Shown: positions 1 through 6,240 of the stretch, piece after piece
Layout: each line of letters opens with the position of its first letter
Position numbering within the stretch: the first letter of the stretch is position 1
NCBI GenBank assembly: GCA_025060275.1
Contig: JANXCJ010000065.1
Span: 1-10,674, forward strand
Length of the DNA stretch: 10,674 nucleotides
Direction of reading: 5' to 3'
Origin: Bacteroidia bacterium
Lineage (GTDB): Bacteria; Bacteroidota; Bacteroidia; SpSt-205
The notes under the pieces: model-generated
Seen by the model: only the letters and a program-made list of their open reading frames with translations
Databases searched by the model: none
What the model was told of the DNA's origin: nothing
Translations under genes and position numbers: made by a program

Positions 1-2
1 CA

Positions 3-488
3 CAAAATCCTCATAGTAAGAAAGACAGCTTGCCGCCCGTGGATAGCGCTATTACACCTTTTGAGACGCATCAGCAGACTATTCTTAGACTGGTAGCTTA
101 TCATAAGCCTCAGTTGGATACGTTTGAGATTTTGCTCAATAACTATAGAGACACATTAAATAAAATGATGGAAATAGCAAGATATCCGAAGCGCTTGCCT
201 TTTTATGTAGATTCTTTTCGGGTAGTTGCAGGGCGTATTCGTGCAGGGAGTGAAGCTATACTCAGCCATCTCAAAGACATATATTATGAATGGCTCCCAC
301 ATCAATATGCCCTCATGGCAGTTTGTACCCGTTATGGGGAGCTCAAGGTAGTCCATCGCCTTACCCCTCCTGTCCGTGAGACTTTGACTGCCTATCGGCA
401 GTACTTAGATAAGCTCATGGCTTTGAGTAACAAGATTGCGCAAATATGGACGGATTGCGACTATCTGCTTTTATCAAAGCTCAGATGA
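3..488 (+). CDS. Unrecognised, probably exported helical protein (5' end outside window)
   Basis: I do not recognise this family. The frame is open to the left edge, so the gene very probably starts outside the window. A TTG at 30 could serve as a start but has no convincing ribosome site. The first complete visible codon is Gln (CAA at 3-5), and the codon before it ends in CA, so it could be Ala, Ser, Thr or Pro. That is what the end of a signal peptide followed by mature Gln would look like, as in the other exported proteins here. The 161 or so visible residues are mostly amphipathic and helix-forming, rich in Tyr, Leu and Arg, with no membrane span and two Cys. The TGA stop overlaps the ATG of the next gene (ATGA at 485-488), so the two are probably translated together. 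The export call is an inference; the function is unknown. Confidence 0.7.
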   Translation, partial: QNPHSKKDSLPPVDSAITPFETHQQTILRLVAYHKPQLDTFEILLNNYRDTLNKMMEIARYPKRLPFYVDSFRVVAGRIRAGSEAILSHLKDIYYEWLPHQYALMAVCTRYGELKVVHRLTPPVRETLTAYRQYLDKLMALSNKIAQIWTDCDYLLLSKLR

Positions 489-835
489 AAAGTTGGAGGA
501 GGGTAGGTTTCCTTTTGTTGAAGTGCATAGGAGTGGTATTTGTGAATCCTGTTTATACCCAGCAGCAGCCCCTCAAAAAGCCTAATACCTTCAAGCTCCT
601 CTCGCTTCAGAGAGAGAGAGAGGATGCTTTGCGAATTAAGTATGAGATTCCCTTTGATGGCGTGGTTGAGTTGCGGTTATTTGGACAAAAGGATAGTTTG
701 GCCTACTTTTTTCAGTGGCCTAGTTTGCAGGGGGTACGGGAGAGAAGTCTACCCGGTGCCAAGGGTCTAGCAGGAAGTTATCGTTACCGGATTACCTATA
801 AGGGCATAGATTATATGGGCCAGGTAAATCTGTAA
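485..835 (+). CDS. Small exported protein with a T9SS sorting-domain-like fold
   Basis: This 116-residue protein starts at ATG 485, chosen because it overlaps the previous stop as ATGA and gives a textbook signal peptide. That peptide has MKSWRR, a hydrophobic stretch at about 7-24, and cleavage likely before the QQQ at 26-28. An ATG at 446 in the same frame would add 13 residues before the basic region and is less likely. Residues 48-116 alternate polar and hydrophobic residues. They carry an IPFDGVVELRLF stretch (55-66) and an AGSYRYRITYKG stretch (96-107), which resemble the strands and 'aGxYxxxxxxxg' turn of T9SS type A C-terminal domains. If so, the mature protein is almost nothing but such a domain. 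This is a resemblance by eye and not a family assignment. An (AG)7 tract lies inside the gene at 609-622. It converges on nnr with four bases between the two stops. Confidence 0.65.
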   Translation: MKSWRRVGFLLLKCIGVVFVNPVYTQQQPLKKPNTFKLLSLQREREDALRIKYEIPFDGVVELRLFGQKDSLAYFFQWPSLQGVRERSLPGAKGLAGSYRYRITYKGIDYMGQVNL

Positions 836-839
836 AGAG

Positions 840-2399
840 TTAGCTGGGGGATTCCTGGATTTCTTTCATTGCAGCTCCGATGTGCCCTAACAAGAGAGCT
901 GCGGTGAGGGATGCAGTGTGATTCCGGCGAAGGGCTATGCGAGCCGCTTTACCCTGAATAGAGATGGCTAATAATGCCGCTTGGCGTGGTGCTACCTCCT
1001 GGGCTAATAACCCTGTTATGAGTCCTGTCAGTACATCACCTGTACCTGCTGTGGCTAATGCAGGCTCCATGAGCTGAAATAAATAACTTTCTCCCTGTGG
1101 AGTAGCTAAGATAGGATTAGCCCCCTTTAGAAGTACATATACACGCCGTTTTTGTGCTAAGCGCAGAGCTGATTCCAGCCTTCGTGCTTGGACTTGTTCT
1201 GTGGAGATACCGAGCAGTCGCGCAGCTTCGGCAGGATGAGGTGTGATGATAGAATTGGGTGGGACCTTCTCCCATAGCGCCTCATGCTGAGATAAAATGT
1301 TAAGAGCATCTGCATCTAAGATGCAGGGTACTTGGAGGCGTGGTAAAAATTCTCTAAGAAAATTCACTGTCTCGGGGCTATTCCCCATGCCGGGTCCTAT
1401 TCCTATAGCTGTTTTACCCTTTAGGAAGGGTAGAGCCCAGAGAGCTGCCACTTCATTGAGATAGTGCACATGTTCATCTCCATAGGGCAAGCTCATACCA
1501 CTAAGGGCTTTGCGTTGAAAGCTGGGTGCGACTGTCCCAGGAATAAGCGCTGTAGCGAGTCCTGCTCCTGCTCGTAAAGCTGCAATAGTGGCTAAAGCGA
1601 TAGCTCCTCCTTTCCCCTTTGAGCCTCCTACCAGTAAAGCATGACCAAAGGTTCCTTTATGGGCTTCAGCGGGTCTGCGAGGAAAAAAACGAGCTACGGA
1701 TTTCTCTCTGACCCAAAAACATCTTGATCCTATGCGCTCAATTACTTCGGGGTACATCCCTATGTCCACCACATGAAGCTGCCCGCAGTATAAGGCAGCA
1801 GGTGTAACAAGATGGCAAATCTTAGCAGTCTGAAAGGCTATTGTATGCTCGCATTGGAGTGGAGGAGTGAATAAAGCGCCTGTATCTGCACTGAGTCCCG
1901 AGGGTAAGTCAATTCCTACGACCTTCAAATTGAGCGAACGAAGAAACTCTACTAAGGATACTATAGGCTCGCGCAGCCCTTGTTGTAAGCCAACTCCGAC
2001 AAGCGCGTCAATAAGGATAGGACGAGGCTCTTGGTCACAGAAGGCTTGCAACCGCCGAAGGCTATCAGGAGAGAGTAGATGACAGGTTAATCCAAAACGA
2101 GTCAAAATATCATATTGAATGCGAGAGAGAGCTGTTAGCTTCTCAGGTGGCTTGGTAAGAAGGATAAAGAGTTCTTTGCCATATCTCCTTAGATAGCGAG
2201 CGATTACTAATCCGTCTCCGCCATTACTTCCTCCCCCTGCTACTACTACAAAACGATTATAGTCCGGATAGAATTTCCGAATAAGTTGAGCAGCCCGCCT
2301 CCCAGCTGTTTCCATCAAGAGAATCCCTAAGTAACCGTACTCTACTTGCATGATCTCATCAGCTCTACGAGCCTGGGCAGAATTAAAGACAGGACGCAT
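840..2399 (-). CDS. nnr: Bifunctional NAD(P)HX epimerase / ADP-dependent dehydratase
   Basis: This is the cytosolic repair enzyme for hydrated NADH and NADPH. The N-terminal YjeF domain epimerises R- and S-NAD(P)HX, and the C-terminal ribokinase-like domain dehydrates the S form using ADP. The 519 residues match the usual length of the bacterial fusion. Epimerase domain (about 1-225): GGGSNGGDG at 55-63 (more often G-x-GNNGGDG), DALVGVGL at 131-138 and GIDLPSGLSADTG at 162-174. Dehydratase domain (about 240-512): HKGTFGHALLVGGSKG from 247, GIGPGMG at 333-339, DADALNIL at 362-369, TPHPAEAARLLG at 386-397, KGAN at 425-428 and AGTGDVLTG at 451-459, which holds the catalytic Asp455. It starts at ATG 2399 without a clear ribosome site, 89 bases downstream of the FG-GAP gene on the same strand. 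The only departure seen is Ser for the first Asn of the GNNGGDG motif. Confidence 0.95.
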   Translation of the reverse strand: MRPVFNSAQARRADEIMQVEYGYLGILLMETAGRRAAQLIRKFYPDYNRFVVVAGGGSNGGDGLVIARYLRRYGKELFILLTKPPEKLTALSRIQYDILTRFGLTCHLLSPDSLRRLQAFCDQEPRPILIDALVGVGLQQGLREPIVSLVEFLRSLNLKVVGIDLPSGLSADTGALFTPPLQCEHTIAFQTAKICHLVTPAALYCGQLHVVDIGMYPEVIERIGSRCFWVREKSVARFFPRRPAEAHKGTFGHALLVGGSKGKGGAIALATIAALRAGAGLATALIPGTVAPSFQRKALSGMSLPYGDEHVHYLNEVAALWALPFLKGKTAIGIGPGMGNSPETVNFLREFLPRLQVPCILDADALNILSQHEALWEKVPPNSIITPHPAEAARLLGISTEQVQARRLESALRLAQKRRVYVLLKGANPILATPQGESYLFQLMEPALATAGTGDVLTGLITGLLAQEVAPRQAALLAISIQGKAARIALRRNHTASLTAALLLGHIGAAMKEIQESPS

Positions 2400-2488
2400 T
2401 TGCGCTAAGCTATGAAGGTTTTTACTATCTGACTATGCTAAGCTCAACTTGGCACATGAATGAGCCTGCTGCTTCTCTGAGAGGTAGC

Positions 2489-4621
2489 TTAAGGGCTCAT
2501 GTAAAATTTTTCTATGTACTCCTTTCCTTCTATATGTAGCCTAAGTAAGTACACTCCTTCTGGAAGAGAGGGCAGAGGGATATGCCCATGTCCCTCAAAG
2601 CTAAATAGTTTCTGTCCGCTTAGAGAATAGACTTCTCCCCTCCCTGAGCTGAGTAAAACTATGGAAAGAGGACTTTGGGACATTACGTAGGGTGGGTTGT
2701 AGAGTGCAGGAGTAGGGGAGAGTGTAGTGCCACTCGTTCTTTCCAGCACAAAAGCATGAGCCCCTCCTTTTGCATTTCCAATAATGCATAAAGAAGAGTC
2801 TGGGCGTATCCATGTAGTAGGACTTGCTCGTTTGCCGCCCCGATAAGGAATGTCTGCTACCATGGGCCATGAAGCGGAAGGCGTAGCCGACAATATCAGA
2901 AAAACCCTCAAGAAACCCGTAAGATTACCTACCATAAGTTCGTATATCCCATCTTGATTAAGGTCGCTTAGGGCGGGGCGTGCAAACCCTATGAGCGTGC
3001 TGAGCGTGTCTCGCATGTCTATCTGCCCCAGGAAGTTTGTAATGAGACTAAAACTAAGAGGAGCATCCTGCCTGTAAAGAGATAGACGGCCGTTCCTCCC
3101 TCCTATGATCAGGTCTAAGTCCCCATCATTATCATAATCATAGAGGAGGGGAGCTGCAAAAGGGGGTCCTGTGATGCCGCCAAAGCTTTGCGTGATCAGG
3201 CTAAAGTTCATTGCGCCTGATGTGTTCTCTTCCCAACGCCACAGTTCGCCTGTACTCGTACCTGCTATGAGGTCCAGTTTTCCGTTTCCATCTATATCTT
3301 CTACTGCGAAGATGGGATTGCGGAGGTTAGCATACTGTGGAAGATTGAGCCAGTTAGAGTCAGCTAATTCAAAACCAGTAGGAGTACCCCAGTATAGGAA
3401 AGCACGGCTCTTTGAGGTGCCAGACCTATAGTAGCCCTCACTACTTAGTATGAGGTCCGGGTAACCGTCTCTATTGATGTCAGCTAAGGTAGGATGAGCA
3501 GCTGTCCCTGCATCTAATTGGGTATTTTGGAGCCATCCTACGACGGGAGGCGCCCAATTCGGGGAGTCTATCCGATTTGTATTTTCGTATAGCCATATGC
3601 TCAGATTATCCTCTCCCGTCAAGCCGCTATTATTTGCGCAGATGAGATCCGGCTTTCCATCCCCTGTAACGTCCTCGTAATAAGAGCTAGGAAAGGAGGG
3701 CAAAAAGAGAGGAAATTGAGGGGGGTAGGGTGTAATAGCTGTAGAAGGTTCTATGTGTGCGATCTGTAGAGAGCCTGTATTGATTCCCGCGATAAGGTAT
3801 GGAGGGCCGTCATCTCCTACGATAAGGTCCCTAAGCCCATCTCCATTCAGGTCTATGGGAAGTATAGTGCCTCCTGCATGATGAACTCGGAGGGGTAAGG
3901 GGTTCTCTTCTCGTTGTCCAGCACCGCAGGTATAAGGCTGAAAAGAAAAAACATTCTGGGCATAATCGTATACCTCATATACGTGCCCCCAGCATGAGGA
4001 TTGAAGGCGTAATACGAGCGTATCACTTCGTCCGAGCTCTTCTAAGGCATGATTCTTATGCCACTCAATCAGAGCCCCCAATACCTCATAAACTAATAAG
4101 TCTACGTCACCATCATTATCCACATCACAAATTGCAGGAATATCTATTGAGCCAGAGTAGAGATAAGTAGGAAATCCGCTGTAGTCCGAAATCAGGGTAT
4201 CATGGAGTAATTTCCACTTAGGAGCATTTCCTGGGGTAGCTATATTTTGGAATACTCTGATGTAGGATTGGACATTTGTGAAAAGGTCTTTGTCCCCGTC
4301 AGAATCGTAATCTCTTAGGAGTACCCATTGAGATAAAGCTGGAGGAAGGAGGGTGTCTGCCTCTGGCATCCAGTACCACCGCTGACCCGCTAAGCGAAAG
4401 ATGGAGATTCTTCCATCAGTCCGGTCAAAGCAAAAAAGTTCTTCTACACCATCACCATCTATATCTACTTTGGAGATCTGTGGGGCGTTCCAGCCCCCTG
4501 CCCAGGCGTTTATTAGGGTATCCTGGTCTACCACCACAGGGAGGTTTACTCTTCTTAATTTCCATTGCCCCCATACTATACCGATTAGAGTAATAAGACG
4601 CAGATAGGACACAATCCTCAA
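2489..4621 (-). CDS. Secreted FG-GAP/VCBS repeat protein with T9SS type A sorting domain
   Basis: This 710-residue protein is probably secreted or surface-bound. A signal peptide (about 1-18, ending IVWG before Gln19) is followed by nine calcium-loop repeats of the FG-GAP/VCBS kind. They begin at residues 53, 104, 166, 257, 317, 381, 442, 495 and 553, for example DIDGDGVEE, DYDSDGDKD, DVDNDGDVD and DYDNDGDLD. Such repeats usually build a calcium-binding beta-propeller. The last 60 or so residues (about 650-710) look like a type A sorting domain, with VYSLSGQKLFSF and LPEGVYLLRLHIEGK, but lack the YPNP motif that often opens it. No catalytic domain is visible, and the ligand is unknown. The start is uncertain: TTG 4621 gives MRIVSYLR, while GTG 4612 gives a shorter signal peptide and fits better a promoter -7 box that overlaps the TTG. 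It is divergent from the SPOR gene. Confidence 0.88.
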   Translation of the reverse strand: MRIVSYLRLITLIGIVWGQWKLRRVNLPVVVDQDTLINAWAGGWNAPQISKVDIDGDGVEELFCFDRTDGRISIFRLAGQRWYWMPEADTLLPPALSQWVLLRDYDSDGDKDLFTNVQSYIRVFQNIATPGNAPKWKLLHDTLISDYSGFPTYLYSGSIDIPAICDVDNDGDVDLLVYEVLGALIEWHKNHALEELGRSDTLVLRLQSSCWGHVYEVYDYAQNVFSFQPYTCGAGQREENPLPLRVHHAGGTILPIDLNGDGLRDLIVGDDGPPYLIAGINTGSLQIAHIEPSTAITPYPPQFPLFLPSFPSSYYEDVTGDGKPDLICANNSGLTGEDNLSIWLYENTNRIDSPNWAPPVVGWLQNTQLDAGTAAHPTLADINRDGYPDLILSSEGYYRSGTSKSRAFLYWGTPTGFELADSNWLNLPQYANLRNPIFAVEDIDGNGKLDLIAGTSTGELWRWEENTSGAMNFSLITQSFGGITGPPFAAPLLYDYDNDGDLDLIIGGRNGRLSLYRQDAPLSFSLITNFLGQIDMRDTLSTLIGFARPALSDLNQDGIYELMVGNLTGFLRVFLILSATPSASWPMVADIPYRGGKRASPTTWIRPDSSLCIIGNAKGGAHAFVLERTSGTTLSPTPALYNPPYVMSQSPLSIVLLSSGRGEVYSLSGQKLFSFEGHGHIPLPSLPEGVYLLRLHIEGKEYIEKFYMSP

Positions 4622-4626
4622 ATATA
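4619..4626 (-). promoter_or_regulatory. Candidate -7 box (TATATTTG) of the FG-GAP gene
   Basis: TATATTTG on the minus strand matches the Bacteroidota -7 consensus TAnnTTTG at every fixed base. No TTG-type -33 element is seen at the usual distance upstream. Transcription from it would begin a few bases downstream, at about 4613-4616. That favours GTG 4612 over TTG 4621, because the TTG is part of the box. Confidence 0.45.
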
Positions 4627-4628
4627 CT

Positions 4629-4636
4629 TACTTTTG
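4629..4636 (+). promoter_or_regulatory. Candidate -7 box (TACTTTTG) of the SPOR gene
   Basis: TACTTTTG on the plus strand matches TAnnTTTG fully and ends five bases before ATG 4642. Transcription from it would start at, or within a few bases of, the start codon, giving a leaderless or nearly leaderless mRNA. It lies two bases from the opposing box at 4619-4626. No clear -33 element is seen. Confidence 0.5.
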
Positions 4637-4641
4637 CTGGC

Positions 4642-5277
4642 ATGCGATGGCTAATAGTTACGATTAGTTTTTTCATCGGCGTAAGTGTAGGATGGGCTCA
4701 GCAGAAAAAGAAAGGGGGAGACCCGCAAAAGCAATTGAAAAAAGAATGGAAAAAGAAAGCTAAACAGTATGTAAAGAATCCTTTAGCTCTCAAAGCTCGG
4801 GAGGAAAGCTTTCAACGCCAGGTGCAAGACCGTGACCGCCAAATAGAAGAACTTCAGAAACGAAACCGAGAGCTGGCTGAGCAGCTCGCCCAGCTGGAAG
4901 ACCAGTTGAGAGCTCGTCAGTACTCTTTGGACTCCATGCAGAGTGAAGTGGTGCGAATAAAAGCGGCTTATGAAGCAGAGAAAAGACAGGCACGCTTGGA
5001 TGTTATGCCCGGCTTAGTCTTCAAAGTACAAATTGGGGCTTTTCGTCTCTTTGATATGCGTAAATACGCCCAAGATAATCCCTTCTTTGAAACGGAGGCG
5101 CTGGGGGATATAAACCGCTATACAGTGGGAAGATTCCGAAGCTTGGAACTAGCTGAGGCTTTTCAAAAAGACCTTAGGCGATTGGGTATTAGGGATGCTT
5201 GGGTAGTGCCCTTCAAAGACGGAGTCCGTATTACCATGAAAGAAGCCAAAGAGATCCTAGCAAAAGGCGGCTCCTGA
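4642..5277 (+). CDS. Exported coiled-coil protein with C-terminal SPOR domain
   Basis: This 211-residue protein probably acts in the periplasm on the cell wall. SPOR domains bind glycan strands stripped of stem peptides, typically at division sites. Order of parts: a signal peptide (1-19, ending VGWA before Gln20); a Lys-rich stretch (22-45); a charged heptad-like coiled coil (about 52-118, with IEELQKRNRELAEQLAQLED); and a SPOR domain (about 125-197) with FKVQIGAF at 127-134, RYTVGRF at 159-165 and DAWVVPF at 185-191, the usual strand and 'Y-x-V-x-G-x-F'-like signatures. No enzymatic domain is present, so it is more likely a structural or recruiting factor than a hydrolase. It starts at ATG 4642, divergent from the FG-GAP gene with 20 bases between the outermost starts. 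The next gene begins one base after its stop, so the two are probably co-transcribed. Confidence 0.9.
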   Translation: MRWLIVTISFFIGVSVGWAQQKKKGGDPQKQLKKEWKKKAKQYVKNPLALKAREESFQRQVQDRDRQIEELQKRNRELAEQLAQLEDQLRARQYSLDSMQSEVVRIKAAYEAEKRQARLDVMPGLVFKVQIGAFRLFDMRKYAQDNPFFETEALGDINRYTVGRFRSLELAEAFQKDLRRLGIRDAWVVPFKDGVRITMKEAKEILAKGGS

Positions 5278-5278
5278 A

Positions 5279-6217
5279 GTGTTGTATGGGCTTTTGTGGG
5301 TGCAGCAGATTTTTGCTGTGGGAGATGTGGGAGCTCTTACAGAGGGGCAGGTTCGGCTCTATGAGAGATTCTGGCAGCTTCACGCAAGTAAAGAGGACCT
5401 CCTTGTACTCTTAGGGGATAACTTATACCCTGCGGGATACAGAGGAACTCTTAGGGATAAAAAGCGATGGGAGCGAGTCGTCAGAATGACTCGAGTTTTT
5501 CCAGGTAGGGTCTGTGCTACACCCGGAAATCATGACTGGAAGGCAGGAGAGCAGGGACTGCTTCATCAAGCCACTTTTATTCCCCATTATCCGTCCGTAG
5601 GATTAGTAGGACCTGAGACCCTATTCTGGAATAGCTGGAGACTAATATTCGTAGACTCGGAGCTATACATGCGTCAAACCCAAAAGCATTATTCCGTGTG
5701 GGAGAAGGTAGATTCGCTTGGGAAGGTAGAAAGCTTAGCTACTATATTTGTCCTTCATCATCCCCCCCTGACAGCAGGGGTTCACGGCGGAAACTATCCA
5801 CTAATTCTCCACATTTTTCCCCTTCTTTCTTTCCGCTCCTGTCTTTACCTACCCCTTCCTGGGGTAGGAAGCATGATAAGTTGGCTCCGCAAGAAAGCGA
5901 AGCATCCTACAGATAAGTTTCATCCCGTCTATGCTGCACTGGCAGAAAGCCTCCTCACTCGGGCAAAAAAGTGGAGTGGGTCTGTTTTGTTTTTGTCTGG
6001 TCACGACCACAACCTTCAGTTTCATTGGCTTGGAGAAAAAAAGGGGGTTATTGTGAGTGGGAGTGGATGTAGGTGGGCGCCTGTAGCCCGTAAAAAAGCC
6101 TTCTGGGCCAGAGCGGTAGTAGGTCTCTGGAAGATTTCAAACACGAGTGTGGAAGCTTATGCCTTAAAGCGACCCCAGAAGCCGATTTGGAAATATCAAT
6201 TTTTCGTCGTACCTTAG
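5279..6217 (+). CDS. Calcineurin-like metallophosphoesterase, purple acid phosphatase-like
   Basis: This 312-residue protein belongs to the calcineurin-like phosphoesterases, which hydrolyse phosphomono- or diesters with two metal ions. All metal motifs are visible in order: GDVG at 15-18 (Asp16), GDNLY at 46-50, GNHD at 83-86, HHPP at 160-163 and SGHDH at 240-244. GD-x-G plus GDN-x-Y is the pattern of purple or tartrate-resistant acid phosphatases. The stretch of about 78 residues between HHPP and GHDH, with IFPLL and LPLPGVGS, also matches my memory of Bacteroidota relatives. The substrate cannot be told. The start is GTG 5279 or TTG 5282, as an in-frame TAG at 5258-5260 excludes anything earlier. 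The N-terminus LLWVQQ resembles the end of a signal peptide but only about ten residues precede the fold, so export is doubtful. It follows the SPOR gene by one base. Confidence 0.87.
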   Translation: MLYGLLWVQQIFAVGDVGALTEGQVRLYERFWQLHASKEDLLVLLGDNLYPAGYRGTLRDKKRWERVVRMTRVFPGRVCATPGNHDWKAGEQGLLHQATFIPHYPSVGLVGPETLFWNSWRLIFVDSELYMRQTQKHYSVWEKVDSLGKVESLATIFVLHHPPLTAGVHGGNYPLILHIFPLLSFRSCLYLPLPGVGSMISWLRKKAKHPTDKFHPVYAALAESLLTRAKKWSGSVLFLSGHDHNLQFHWLGEKKGVIVSGSGCRWAPVARKKAFWARAVVGLWKISNTSVEAYALKRPQKPIWKYQFFVVP

Positions 6218-6240
6218 CCTAAACTTTAATAATAAGAAGT

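Noticed and set aside
820..858. Inverted repeat (CCAGG..AATC / GATT-CCTGG) over the convergent stops of the 116-residue protein gene and nnr, as a possible two-way terminator.
   Set aside because: The stem is broken by a bulge, the loop is long and there is no T run on either strand; too weak to annotate.
2455..2488. Possible terminator after the FG-GAP gene (GAGCC / GGCTC arms around 2461-2487).
   Set aside because: Only five pairs at the base, a long loop and no T run downstream on the minus strand.
5848..5868. Perfect 8-base hairpin (CCTACCCC / GGGGTAGG, 5-base loop) inside the phosphoesterase gene, with another at 5765-5780 (CCCCTG / CAGGGG).
   Set aside because: Neither is followed by a T run, both lie in frame within a region (LPLPGVGS and the stretch after HHPP) that I recall as conserved in Bacteroidota relatives, and nothing else suggests an inserted element or terminator.
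5765..5960. Long stretch between the HHPP and GHDH motifs, at first taken for an insertion in the phosphoesterase.
   Set aside because: The IFPLL...LPLPGVGS segment fits my memory of relatives in the same phylum, so it is probably native.
6186..6217. TTTG, 20 bases, then TACCTTAG before the T9SS cargo gene, resembling a -33/-7 promoter.
   Set aside because: The -7 part mismatches the consensus and lies inside the end of the phosphoesterase gene; co-transcription from upstream explains expression as well.
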